A stretch of 64,000 bases of DNA from Aquimarina latercula DSM 2041. Its GTDB lineage: Bacteria > Bacteroidota > Bacteroidia > Flavobacteriales > Flavobacteriaceae. The notes beneath the pieces were generated by a model, which was not told where the DNA came from, made no database searches, and saw only the letters and a list, made by a program, of their open reading frames with translations. Positions 1 to 8,874 of the stretch are shown here, piece after piece. Every line of letters begins with the position of its first letter. Position 1 is the first letter of the stretch. The position numbers were made by a program, and so were the translations under genes. The DNA lies in the NCBI RefSeq assembly GCF_000430645.1, contig NZ_KE387185.1:219296-283295 (forward strand), read 5' to 3'.

Positions 1-575
1 GAGAAAATAACCTCTTTACCCAAAACACTTGAGGTATTGATTGGAAACTCTTTCAATTGAATTCCATTATATTCTATAATACAAGGTTTACTTTCTGTAA
101 AGCTTGATATCCCTCCATGTGCCCTGTTTGCCGGAAAAATAGAGCAATCGTTTTCGATACCTAACTTTTTCAGCACCTCAAAGGTCCAAAGATTATTTTT
201 TGTAATAGAAAACCCTGGTGCCCTATATGTCTTAATTTTTTTGCCTGTAATACTTTCAAGAACATCTATTGAAGCTCTCAAATCATCTTCAAATTCTTTC
301 TCACCCATCTCATAAGCTAATTGATGCATATTTGAATGTGTCCCTATTTCATATCCAGCATCATCTATACGCTTTACGACATCTGGGTATTTATCTCCTA
401 TCCAACCCAAACAGAAGAATGTAGCTTTTACGTTACATTCTTCAAGCAATCTAAAAATCGTATCCATATTCTTATGGATTCTTGATTCATAATTATTCCA
501 TTCCTTTTCGGTTTTAGTAGACTCATTATCCAAGATATGAAACCACTCTTCTATATCAAATGTTAAAATATTCAT
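1..575 (-). CDS. Polysaccharide deacetylase, XrtA/DUF3473-like (3' end cut by window edge)
   Basis: The N-terminal 191 codons of a gene that runs off the left edge. The ATG at 575-573 begins two bases after the stop codon of the upstream gene. The translation shows the NodB-type deacetylase motifs: Asp7 in TFDIEEWF, the metal-binding pair His80/His84 in GTHSNMHQ, and TYRAPGFS around residue 116-123. Family knowledge: such enzymes remove N- or O-acetyl groups from glycans, and this subfamily (short N-terminus starting straight at DIEEWF, TYRAPGFS motif) is frequent in exopolysaccharide clusters. It is the last visible member of the polysaccharide operon and follows a GNAT acetyltransferase, so acyl remodelling of the polymer is likely. 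The substrate is not deducible. Confidence 0.85.
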   Translation of the reverse strand, partial: MNILTFDIEEWFHILDNESTKTEKEWNNYESRIHKNMDTIFRLLEECNVKATFFCLGWIGDKYPDVVKRIDDAGYEIGTHSNMHQLAYEMGEKEFEDDLRASIDVLESITGKKIKTYRAPGFSITKNNLWTFEVLKKLGIENDCSIFPANRAHGGISSFTESKPCIIEYNGIQLKEFPINTSSVLGKEVIF

Positions 576-577
576 AT

Positions 578-1624
578 TTAAAAAACGTCATAATCTCCAA
601 AACCAATATGCCAATTATCTAATTCCATAATATCACTAGATTCTTTATTTTCAATATTTTGACGAACAATATAAGGTATTGGTTGTGGGAGTATTTTTTT
701 TGGTACTTTGTAAAAACCTTTCTGCTTAAATAGGCTATTCTCTTTGGTATGCGGCATTGATAAAACTGCAGACATCTCAATATTGTTCTTTTTTAACTCT
801 TTAAGAATGTATTTCAACAATTCTGTTCCATCATTATCAAGTGCCATATAATCCATAATAATCGCTGTACGGCTTCCTAGCGTATTCTCTCCTCTAAATA
901 TAATAATTGCATCAATTTTATCCTCATTTTCGATCTTAAATATTTTATAGTTCCTAGTTGGTATATTAACATATCTCCATTTTAAAAACTCGATCGATTT
1001 ATTTAAAATTACTTTTTTATCTTTTTTATAGGATTCCCAAAATTCTGTATATTTTTCTTTATCATTTTCAAAAGACAATTCTTTAACAAAAGAACTTTCT
1101 TCAATTTTTAAAAGTATCTCTCCCCCATGTTTCTCTTTTTTTTTGAATAACTTATTCAGAAACAAGTTTATTGGTTTTAGAGGTTTTATAAGAAGTGGGA
1201 TGTCCCCCATATATTTAAAACCTAATTTCTTCACAAATCCCGGATAAGATTGTTGATTTGGGAAACCTACGGTTAATTTAGCATTATCATTGGCACATTC
1301 TTCATACGTTTTAAGAGCAGTTTTGGTAAACAATCCCTTTCCTCTATAGTCTCCTCGTGTTAATGTGTTTAATGATAACGTTCCTTTTTCAATTTTACCA
1401 TTAATGCTATATTCTAATGGAATAACAAGATATTGGCCTACCATTTCATTTTTATCATCTTCTCTTGCGATAGTCATATATGGTTTCCCAAATGGGTTGG
1501 TGTTATATTGCCAATTGAGGTATTTCTCATTTACAATATCTCCAGAGTCATAATAAGTAGATGCCAATTGCACCAACTCTTCAATGCTCTGGTCTCTATT
1601 GGTTTCTAGATAAACTTCAGCCAT
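578..1624 (-). CDS. GNAT family N-acetyltransferase
   Basis: 348 aa soluble protein. The acetyl-CoA pyrophosphate-binding loop is visible as RGDYRGKGLF around residues 90-99 (R94-G-K-G97), preceded by the beta-strand region that carries the GNAT core. The C-terminal half (about 190-330) looks like a second GNAT-like fold, typical of longer acyltransferases in polysaccharide loci. It lies 7 bp after the WecG-like gene and 2 bp before a deacetylase, in one transcription unit. The likely role is acetylation of an amino sugar on the nucleotide-sugar or lipid-linked stage; the acceptor cannot be read from the sequence. Confidence 0.75.
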   Translation of the reverse strand: MAEVYLETNRDQSIEELVQLASTYYDSGDIVNEKYLNWQYNTNPFGKPYMTIAREDDKNEMVGQYLVIPLEYSINGKIEKGTLSLNTLTRGDYRGKGLFTKTALKTYEECANDNAKLTVGFPNQQSYPGFVKKLGFKYMGDIPLLIKPLKPINLFLNKLFKKKEKHGGEILLKIEESSFVKELSFENDKEKYTEFWESYKKDKKVILNKSIEFLKWRYVNIPTRNYKIFKIENEDKIDAIIIFRGENTLGSRTAIIMDYMALDNDGTELLKYILKELKKNNIEMSAVLSMPHTKENSLFKQKGFYKVPKKILPQPIPYIVRQNIENKESSDIMELDNWHIGFGDYDVF

Positions 1625-1631
1625 GGTTTTT

Positions 1632-2336
1632 TTAAATTTTATTGGTTAATAATTTATAAAAGAATTTAAATGCTATTAATTGTCTTTTCCATCGTTTAAT
1701 GTTTTTAAAATCGTTAAAGGACCTATATAGCCCCTCCCACCTAAATATCTTTTTCCAAAACAACGGGACTTCTTTTACAGATCCAGTATAAAGGTCGAAG
1801 CTTCCTCCTAATCCCATGTAAAGTGCTTTGTGTGTCTTTATAAAACGACTCATTAGAAATTCTTGCTTAGGGCTTCCTAAAGCTACAAACACAATATCTG
1901 GTTTTTTTTCTTTTATGTCTTGTTCAATTTCAGTAATGTCCTCATCTTCAAAATAACCATCTCGATAATTGAGTATATCAATTCCGGGAAAATCTTTTTC
2001 GAGTTTTGAGACTACTTGATTAATAATTTCTAACTTACTTCCTATAAGATAAAACGTTTTTGAATTATAACATTCTTTCACAATATCAAGCCAAAATTCT
2101 GCTCCAGGTATTTTAATACTATTTAAACCCTTTTTTTTGAGCACCATTACTGATCCCACGCCGTCACAATAGGCTACATTTTCATTTATTATTTGGGTTA
2201 GCTTGTTGTTTTTGTTAAGAATTTTTTCAACACCAACTGCTATTAAAATTTTCTTTTGGGGAAGAATAAATTCTAGTAATTCTTGTCTAGAATTAAATCC
2301 ATATATTTTCTTATCATTGGCAAATCTAAAACTCAA
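1632..2336 (-). CDS. WecG/TagA/CpsF family glycosyltransferase
   Basis: 234 aa, full length for the family. Diagnostic motifs: CDGVGSV around Asp58, RDGYFEDED, VALGSPKQE and GLGGSFDLYTG, followed by the basic C-terminal tail (KRWKRQL) that attaches these enzymes to the inner membrane. Family members transfer ManNAc, ManNAcA or similar sugars to a lipid-linked GlcNAc. The C-terminal half resembles enterobacterial WecG, the UDP-ManNAcA transferase, in motif order. Since wecB and wecC are in the same locus, transfer of ManNAcA is a reasonable inference. The start overlaps the preceding gene by 4 bp, indicating translational coupling. Confidence 0.85.
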   Translation of the reverse strand: MSFRFANDKKIYGFNSRQELLEFILPQKKILIAVGVEKILNKNNKLTQIINENVAYCDGVGSVMVLKKKGLNSIKIPGAEFWLDIVKECYNSKTFYLIGSKLEIINQVVSKLEKDFPGIDILNYRDGYFEDEDITEIEQDIKEKKPDIVFVALGSPKQEFLMSRFIKTHKALYMGLGGSFDLYTGSVKEVPLFWKKIFRWEGLYRSFNDFKNIKRWKRQLIAFKFFYKLLTNKI

Positions 2337-3325
2337 ACTTTTATACTATTAAATGTTGTTATAATATCTTCTTTATTTTTTGAAACTTGGTTACAAAAAC
2401 CTTCTAATACTTCCAAAGAATATTTTGTAAAAGCTTTTGGGTGACCTATAATTATGAAATTCTTTTTTTGTTGTTTTTTATATTTGTTAAAAGCATTATT
2501 TAGGAATTTTATTTTATATCCATCAATCGAAACAACAGAATTTGAGCCCTTGAACAATAGCCTTAAAATTTGCTTAATTGATCCCTGACTTGCGAACCCA
2601 TCTCCAATAACCATATGCTTGTCTCCTCCAAATTTTCTTGCAAATATCAATCTCCAAAAAAATACTGGTGAAACTTTATATGAAGCTATTGGGAATTCGA
2701 AGAAATTTCCAGATGTATCTGCAATACATGGATCTTCCTCGAATGACCAAGAATCAAAATCTTTTGCTTCGGTAAAATCAAACCACTGTGTTTTAGTCGT
2801 GTTCTTCCCTTTATAGAAAACAGTACTGTCAATCGTTATTTCATTCTTTATAAAAGCTTGTTTAAGTCTAGAAAACGGTTGTATGCACCAACCTCCTGCA
2901 CGATAAGCAAATACTTTTTTGTCGGTTATGTCTTCTAATATTGACTTATATCGATAAAAAATGTCTAGCACCTCTTCTTCTTTAAAAGAGTCTAATCGAT
3001 ATCTGGACAAATCAAAATCCCACTTACTACCATCATAAACAGTGTCTTCCCAATGCGAGTGAATATGAAGCTGTATTTCGTGCCCCGCCTCAGATAGTTC
3101 CTTTACTTGACCACTAACCAATTCATAATCATTTTTTAATTGCTGATAATTATTGGCGTATTCTTTTAGTTTTATTAAATATCCGGCATCAACAAAAAAA
3201 ACACATTTAAAGTTATACTTATCTGCGATTTCGATCAACCTATTTGTAGGTTCTATAATACATTTTTCCGGAGACCCTGAATCTCCAAAAAACAACTCAT
3301 AATCCAATGTAATTAATACGTTCAA
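2333..3325 (-). CDS. Polysaccharide deacetylase family protein
   Basis: 330 aa. NodB-fold motifs: Asp8 in TLDYELFFG, the His87/His91 pair in QLHIHSHW, and YRAGGWC as motif 3. It differs clearly from the deacetylase at the left edge (LDYE versus DIEEWF, and YRAGG versus YRAPG), so these are two distinct subfamilies rather than a recent duplication. No signal peptide is visible, so it probably acts in the cytoplasm on a lipid-linked intermediate. It overlaps both neighbours by 4 bp inside a tight minus-strand operon. Confidence 0.8.
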   Translation of the reverse strand: MNVLITLDYELFFGDSGSPEKCIIEPTNRLIEIADKYNFKCVFFVDAGYLIKLKEYANNYQQLKNDYELVSGQVKELSEAGHEIQLHIHSHWEDTVYDGSKWDFDLSRYRLDSFKEEEVLDIFYRYKSILEDITDKKVFAYRAGGWCIQPFSRLKQAFIKNEITIDSTVFYKGKNTTKTQWFDFTEAKDFDSWSFEEDPCIADTSGNFFEFPIASYKVSPVFFWRLIFARKFGGDKHMVIGDGFASQGSIKQILRLLFKGSNSVVSIDGYKIKFLNNAFNKYKKQQKKNFIIIGHPKAFTKYSLEVLEGFCNQVSKNKEDIITTFNSIKV

Positions 3326-4020
3326 AATCTTCCTCTCATTATTTGTTGTATTTCACTATGCATAAATGTATATAACTTTCCTCCGTTATTAGGGAAAAGT
3401 TCTGAGTCGGGCTTTTCAAAAAAACTCATAAGAGCTTTTGGTATTCTTTGTTGGAGCTTTTCTCTCATTGAAAAAAAATCTTCTCCCTTTTCTATTGGAA
3501 TTTCTTCCGTTTTTATGATGGAGCCAGTATCTATACCCGAATTTATATGGTGCAAAGTAAGTTCACATTTCTTATTTACCAAATAATTCCACTCTATCGC
3601 ATTCATTCCCTTTATTTGTGGTAAAGTTGCATAATGAATATTTAATATTTTTGAGTTTACATTATCGACAAAATTTCTAGACAAAATTTGATCAATCGCT
3701 GCAACTATAAAATCATATTTTTTTGAAAACAATAATTGAATTGTCTTATCGGAATTATAATTTTTGACTTTATAAGTATTAACCCCTAAGCTTTTAAAAT
3801 ATTTATAATTCTTTTCTGTTTTTTTTTGCAAGTTTTTAGAAACAGAACCAATGCTACCAAATTTTCTTTTTGCCAAATAAGCTTTAATATACTCTATCAA
3901 AGCTGTTTTTCCATAATAAATATCTACCTCATAACCAGCATTTAGGCAGTTTTCTATCACAGTTTTCTTCCAGTTCACATTATCCATTAAAGGATAATTA
4001 AATATAAAGGCTAACTTCAT
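3322..4020 (-). CDS. Formyltransferase family protein
   Basis: 232 aa with the formyl-THF transferase fold. The catalytic triad of the family is visible: Asn127 and His129 in LNIHYATLPQIKG, and Asp164 in NSGIDTGSII. The sequence after Asn/His (LPQIKGMNAIEW) replaces the more usual LPxYRGxxP, so the sugar pocket probably differs from ArnA or VioF types. It probably N-formylates an amino sugar. A second, dTDP-sugar-type formyltransferase lies at 11424-12167, so the locus may carry two formylated residues. The gene overlaps the deacetylase by 4 bp and the unknown gene upstream by 23 bp. Confidence 0.75.
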   Translation of the reverse strand: MKLAFIFNYPLMDNVNWKKTVIENCLNAGYEVDIYYGKTALIEYIKAYLAKRKFGSIGSVSKNLQKKTEKNYKYFKSLGVNTYKVKNYNSDKTIQLLFSKKYDFIVAAIDQILSRNFVDNVNSKILNIHYATLPQIKGMNAIEWNYLVNKKCELTLHHINSGIDTGSIIKTEEIPIEKGEDFFSMREKLQQRIPKALMSFFEKPDSELFPNNGGKLYTFMHSEIQQIMRGRF

Positions 4021-5005
4021 TCTTAAGCAAATCTTTTACTTTTATTTTTAGCTGAAGACATTCAATGAAATAACATAGTGTCCACACAGGATATTTAAAG
4101 GGAGAACCATACTTATAAACCGGAAAAGAATTTGATATTAAATTTTTTCTATTTAATTTCTGAACCAACTTTCCCAAATCCAGAATAAAAAACCCCGCAT
4201 TAGCATATCTGAAATCTTTACTTAGTATCGTATATCTAAAAAATAATTTAGCAATCAAAAAACTTCCAGAAAGACTAATCCGATCACCTTTTTTTATTAC
4301 TATAGAATAAATCGTCTTATGACCAACAAAAATTCTATGCAGCTTTTCGATATAGCTCTCTAAACACTTTAAAATCTTTTCACTTTTAGTATCTTCATAA
4401 ATATCAAATGTTATATTTAATAAATAACCTAGTTCATGACTCGTAGATTCTTTTTTATTACTAAAAGAATTTGACATCATAATTTCAGAAATTTTTTTAT
4501 TCGAAATATAACGCACTACTTCGGATTCTAAATGTTTATTATCAATTATTCCAGTAAGATAATCAAATCTCAGTTTAAGTAATTTTATATGCGTTGAGTC
4601 AATATGAATTTTTTCAGAACATCTATAGATTATTTCTTTTATTTTTTTTGATGTAGGCTCAGTATCTTCAATACAAAAATATAATTGACAAAAGTTGAAC
4701 AATTCATTTTGATTAATTATTTCTGATGGTACCTTTAATTCTAACACCAAATTATCTGGATTTCGTATTTCTTTTTTAATTGTATTATTCAATTTTATGA
4801 AGTATCCTGTGGACTTAACACAAATTGCTTTTGACTTTATTCCAAAAATGTTTCTTTCTTTATTTAAAAATCCTTCTTTTGAAGAATATTTGGATCTTAA
4901 GATATTAAATGACTTTACTAAATGTTCTTCATCTGAATAACCAGAAAAACGTATGTATTTAAACCATTTAAAAAGAAAGTAATGGTATAGTATATCTAAT
5001 GCCAC
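3998..5005 (-). CDS. Hypothetical protein in polysaccharide operon
   Basis: 335 aa, not recognised. No signal peptide. The N-terminus (about 4-20, FLFKWF) and a segment near 250-290 are hydrophobic or aromatic, and the rest appears alpha-helical and Lys/Ile-rich. No glycosyltransferase or acyltransferase motif was found. It starts directly after the GT4 stop codon and its 3' end overlaps the formyltransferase start by 23 bp, so it is embedded in the operon and is very likely expressed. Wrapped between glycosylation genes, a role in handling or modifying the polymer is possible, but that is context only. Confidence 0.6.
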   Translation of the reverse strand: MALDILYHYFLFKWFKYIRFSGYSDEEHLVKSFNILRSKYSSKEGFLNKERNIFGIKSKAICVKSTGYFIKLNNTIKKEIRNPDNLVLELKVPSEIINQNELFNFCQLYFCIEDTEPTSKKIKEIIYRCSEKIHIDSTHIKLLKLRFDYLTGIIDNKHLESEVVRYISNKKISEIMMSNSFSNKKESTSHELGYLLNITFDIYEDTKSEKILKCLESYIEKLHRIFVGHKTIYSIVIKKGDRISLSGSFLIAKLFFRYTILSKDFRYANAGFFILDLGKLVQKLNRKNLISNSFPVYKYGSPFKYPVWTLCYFIECLQLKIKVKDLLKNEVSLYI

Positions 5006-6241
5006 TTAATTTAAGTTTAAAAACTTTGAATATTCTTTTTTATAAAGTTCTGCGTTCCGAACCCAACTCTTTTCATTTATCACGAATTTTCTCGCATTTT
5101 CTCCTATAATTTTTCTTTCTTCCTGAGACAATTTAGAAACTTGGTCGATAACCTCAATTAGAGATTCTATCTTGTCTGATTTGAATAAAAACCCATGATC
5201 ACAGTTTGATAATAAGTCTTTTATTCCTCCAACATCACTCCCTATAAAAATTTTCTTATACGCCATTGCTTCTAATGGCTTTAATGGAGTAACGGTATCC
5301 GTTATTTTATTTTTAAGCCTAGGATTAACTATTACATCTATTTCTTGATATGCTTTATACACTTCAGAAGGATTAATGCTCCCTTTATATTCTACATACC
5401 TATCTAGTGAGTATTCTTTAATTTTTTCTTTTATGACTTCTAACTCTTTTGCCTCTCTTACAGATCCATATATAATTAATTTAATTTTTTTTTCATTATT
5501 GTTGATGATCTGGAGAGCTCTAAGCATAAAAGGAATTCCTTCATATGGTGTTATTGATCCAATATAACCTAATGTTATCTGATCTCTTACAAAACCTTCT
5601 TTTATTTTCGATAAGTTTTTTGAAATTAACGTGGTATTAACTGCATTTTTAATTACCACAAGTTTTTCCTTTTTTATTCCTAGGTCTATTAATTGATCTT
5701 TTAAATTCTCGTTAATCACAAAAACTTTTTTGCTCAACCTCATTGTAAATAACTCAATTTTTAGCACCAATTTGGTAGAAAGTTTATGAATAAAGGTTTT
5801 GTATAAAGAATCCTTTGGAAGCATCCATAAAGACCGAACTTCATAAAAAACAGGTATCTTAAGTATTTTTCCAACTATTACAGAAGATATACCACAAAAA
5901 AACATTGCGTGTGCATGTAAAACATCTGGTTTTTGAAACTTACTTAACTTATATAATTGAAAAATAAATTTATTGATTTTAAAAACCTTTTTAAAACGTT
6001 TAAAGAAGCTCTTATATTGATCTGAAATTTCGTTTTTAGAGCTACTTTCAACATTACTTCTATAATACCTTACATTATCAATTACCTCAATTTTTTTTTG
6101 GGATTCATTGCTTAAAAAAGGTACTGTAATTGCAAAAGCTTCAATACCAATCTCATTTTGCGACATTAAAATATCTCTACTCCTAATACTAGATCCGGAT
6201 ATCTGCGGTAGCGATTGGTACAGAACATGTAAAACTTTCAT
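5006..6241 (-). CDS. Glycosyltransferase family 4 protein
   Basis: 411 aa GT-B enzyme. The N-terminal acceptor domain begins with VLHVLYQSLPQISGSS and contains DVLHAHAMFFCG. The nucleotide-sugar domain shows TLGYIGSITPYEGI (about residue 225-240) and the donor-binding PLKPLEAMAYKK...GSDVGGIKDLL region, which matches the EX7E motif of retaining GT4 enzymes. It is first in the minus-strand run that continues to the left edge. The donor sugar is not predictable. A TAnnTTTG box lies 20 bp upstream, and a plus-strand gene diverges from the same 55-bp gap. Confidence 0.9.
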   Translation of the reverse strand: MKVLHVLYQSLPQISGSSIRSRDILMSQNEIGIEAFAITVPFLSNESQKKIEVIDNVRYYRSNVESSSKNEISDQYKSFFKRFKKVFKINKFIFQLYKLSKFQKPDVLHAHAMFFCGISSVIVGKILKIPVFYEVRSLWMLPKDSLYKTFIHKLSTKLVLKIELFTMRLSKKVFVINENLKDQLIDLGIKKEKLVVIKNAVNTTLISKNLSKIKEGFVRDQITLGYIGSITPYEGIPFMLRALQIINNNEKKIKLIIYGSVREAKELEVIKEKIKEYSLDRYVEYKGSINPSEVYKAYQEIDVIVNPRLKNKITDTVTPLKPLEAMAYKKIFIGSDVGGIKDLLSNCDHGFLFKSDKIESLIEVIDQVSKLSQEERKIIGENARKFVINEKSWVRNAELYKKEYSKFLNLN

Positions 6242-6261
6242 TTATGGTAATTAAATTTGAG

Positions 6262-6269
6262 CAAAAATA
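6262..6269 (-). promoter_or_regulatory. Candidate -7 box (TATTTTTG)
   Basis: Exact match to the Bacteroidota TAnnTTTG -7 element, 20 bp upstream of the GT4 start at 6241, inside a 55-bp gap between divergent genes. No convincing -33 TTG was found at the usual spacing. It would drive the left-hand operon (GT4 to the deacetylase at the edge). Confidence 0.45.
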
Positions 6270-6296
6270 TAGTATTTTGCCATCTAATTTATTCTT

Positions 6297-7565
6297 ATGA
6301 GGAACTTTTTAAAAAAAAACAATCAAACTTTTGTTTTGATACTTTCATTCTTCTTCTTTGGTAGCTTAATTCTTTTTTCTAATGATTTCAACAGTAAAAT
6401 TATTATACTATTTGTAGCTTATAGTATCTTCTCTTTTTTTTACTTCGGTTCTAAACAAAGGTTTATTAAAGTGATCTCATTTTATACTCCAATGCTCTTT
6501 TTATTTGGTTTATTATTACTTAGTCTTTTTTATTCTAAAGGTTTAAAAACAGGGCTTGGTAGAATTCAACATGTTATTCCCTTAGCTGTTTTCCCAATAA
6601 TGTTCTCATTATTAAAAATTAGAAGGCTTACAATTCATAAAATTCTGCGATTCTTTCCTTTTGTTGTTCTAGCAGCTTGCCTTTATTCACATACTGTTAC
6701 GATAATTAGGTTTATCTCGAATAACGAACCTTCATTAAGACACTTTTTTAACTTAAATTATTCCTATGGTGCACTGGGTAATACTTTGGATCTTCATACG
6801 ACCTATTACTCAATATATATTTTGTTTGCAATTACTATCATACTTGAGAATTTTAAGAATTTGAAAAGCATAATACACAAAATATTGTATTTATTATTAA
6901 TTGGATATTTTTCTTCATTTATTCTTCAACTTGCGTCTCGAGTAAGTATTGTAACACTCTATCTAATTTTTCTGTTTTTCTCAATTAGATTTATATATGA
7001 AAAACGACAAATTATGAAGGGAATATTTGTTATTATTGTTTTTCATGTTCTTTTATTCATTATAGGGTCTAATATGTCTATCACCAAATATCGTTTTCAG
7101 CATATATTTGGATTCACTTATTATACCGGATATACAGTAAATGACGGACAACACAAATTAAATTTATGGACAGCCGCTATTAATGCCAATGATAATTTAC
7201 TAATCGGAAATGGAGTTGGAGATATTCAACCTTCTTTAAATGCTTCTTATAAAGAAAATGGATTAACAAAACCCCTTAAGGAAAATTATAATAGTCATAA
7301 TCAATACATTGAATTTTATGTTGGATTAGGAATAATCGGGCTGCTTTTTTTCCTTTATTTACTATTCTACTATGGTTATTTATTCCTTAAAACTAAAAAC
7401 TATTTAGGTGTACAGTTTATAATTTTAATTGCAATAATTTCATTTACAGAATGCATCTGGAACAGACATAATGGTATTGTATTTATCTGTTTTTTAATTG
7501 GACTATTAGTTGGACAATCATTATCATTAGATGAAGACTCGGACCGACCTAGGTTATCTTTTTAA
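6297..7565 (+). CDS. O-antigen ligase / Wzy_C family membrane protein
   Basis: 422 aa polytopic membrane protein with about ten hydrophobic segments and one large periplasmic loop (about 255-345) containing GNGVGDIQ and NSHNQYIEFYVGLG, the Wzy_C/WaaL signature whose His is functionally important in ligases. It therefore probably ligates or polymerises lipid-linked glycan in the inner membrane. It is the only plus-strand gene in the first 28 kb. Its 3' end overlaps the 3' end of a minus-strand Wzy-like gene by 17 bp. It may be the ligase while 7549-8799 is the polymerase, but the assignment could be reversed. Confidence 0.8.
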   Translation: MRNFLKKNNQTFVLILSFFFFGSLILFSNDFNSKIIILFVAYSIFSFFYFGSKQRFIKVISFYTPMLFLFGLLLLSLFYSKGLKTGLGRIQHVIPLAVFPIMFSLLKIRRLTIHKILRFFPFVVLAACLYSHTVTIIRFISNNEPSLRHFFNLNYSYGALGNTLDLHTTYYSIYILFAITIILENFKNLKSIIHKILYLLLIGYFSSFILQLASRVSIVTLYLIFLFFSIRFIYEKRQIMKGIFVIIVFHVLLFIIGSNMSITKYRFQHIFGFTYYTGYTVNDGQHKLNLWTAAINANDNLLIGNGVGDIQPSLNASYKENGLTKPLKENYNSHNQYIEFYVGLGIIGLLFFLYLLFYYGYLFLKTKNYLGVQFIILIAIISFTECIWNRHNGIVFICFLIGLLVGQSLSLDEDSDRPRLSF

Positions 7566-8799
7566 TTTCTTCTTTGCTGTTTTCGAAGGCTGTCAATAAA
7601 ATCAATATAAATAAAAAACTTATTTGGTACATATAGGAGGTAGTAAGTCCCATTATTAAAAAATATTGAATTACGAAAAGTCTGTGTCTTTTGTTTTTAA
7701 TAGTTTTATAAATAATTAAATATAACATAAGTAAAATAAGTACACAAAACAATCCATATTTCATGTATAGGGTTAAATAGATATTATCCATGTATACATT
7801 ATAATTCTTGATATTCTCTCGATAAACGAACCAAGGAATAAAAAAAGTAGCTCCTATACCTTTCCCTAATAAATAGTGATACCATTCAAAACTACTTATT
7901 TTTTCAAAAAAAGGTGAAAATCGTCTTGTTTTTAATTGCTGCATCAATAAGTTAACGTCAAATAACGTAAGTACCCGTTTTCTTAGTACTTCATTAGAAT
8001 AGAGCATCAATATAATAAATCCTACACCACCTATTCCAAATAATAGTATTTTTCTCAAAAAAGCCTTAATATCATTTATCGAAAGTAAAAGATTAGTAAC
8101 TAGGATTGCCACAATTGCGATTAAAAAAGTTCGATTACCAGACAAAAAAACAGGAACAAAAACATATAGTAATTCAAAAAGACTTAGCTTTTGTTTTCTG
8201 GAAATTTTTGAAATAAAGAAAAAAATACAGTAAAAGGTTCCTAAACTTATATATCTTATTTCCTCAGAATTTTTATAGTGAGGATCGTCTGTAAGCATAC
8301 TTAACAGGCCTGTTTTACTTAAAAGAATAAATAAGGACAGAATAACAAAAAAATTTATTTTTAATAATTTTTTAGCAAATTGCGAATCCCAGGATAGTTT
8401 ATTATTCTTAAAAATATCTATAAGTACAAACCCAATGCTAATAGAAATTAATGGTTTCAGATCTTTTAAAACATTTATAAATTCAAAACCATCAGGGTTC
8501 AATAAAGGGTTTATTAGCAGATAACTTAAAATAAAAACAACTAGAATTAGAGAAAAATAAAATGTCCATTGATTAATCCGTAATTTTTGAATAAGTCTTA
8601 ACAAATAGAAAATTATCGGAAACACTAAAAATGAATAATATACAGTAAATTGAAATCTAGTATGTAACAATGGGAAAGAAGGTGAAATAGGAAGAAGAAC
8701 TAATAACCCGATGAAGTTTTCTAAACGGTTAGAACGGACATATATCAATCCTGCAAATAAAAAAACCCCCAATAAAACAAAGAAAATGATGTTTCCCAT
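7549..8799 (-). CDS. O-antigen polymerase-like membrane protein (Wzy candidate)
   Basis: 416 aa with about 10-12 transmembrane segments. The large periplasmic loop (about 275-340) ends in NVYMDNIYLTLYMKYGLF, comparable to the NSYLxxLxxxGL region of O-antigen polymerases. It follows the Wzx flippase after 75 bp in the same direction, the expected partner for a Wzx/Wzy-dependent pathway. Wzy proteins diverge strongly in sequence, so the call rests on topology, loop position and neighbours. Its tail overlaps the convergent ligase-like gene by 17 bp. Confidence 0.7.
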   Translation of the reverse strand: MGNIIFFVLLGVFLFAGLIYVRSNRLENFIGLLVLLPISPSFPLLHTRFQFTVYYSFLVFPIIFYLLRLIQKLRINQWTFYFSLILVVFILSYLLINPLLNPDGFEFINVLKDLKPLISISIGFVLIDIFKNNKLSWDSQFAKKLLKINFFVILSLFILLSKTGLLSMLTDDPHYKNSEEIRYISLGTFYCIFFFISKISRKQKLSLFELLYVFVPVFLSGNRTFLIAIVAILVTNLLLSINDIKAFLRKILLFGIGGVGFIILMLYSNEVLRKRVLTLFDVNLLMQQLKTRRFSPFFEKISSFEWYHYLLGKGIGATFFIPWFVYRENIKNYNVYMDNIYLTLYMKYGLFCVLILLMLYLIIYKTIKNKRHRLFVIQYFLIMGLTTSYMYQISFLFILILLTAFENSKEEIKKIT

Positions 8800-8874
8800 T
8801 ATAATTTAGTGTTATGTATTGCAATTGAAATAATAATAAAATTTTTACTTTCTCTTAGACTAGTAATAGCCTAT

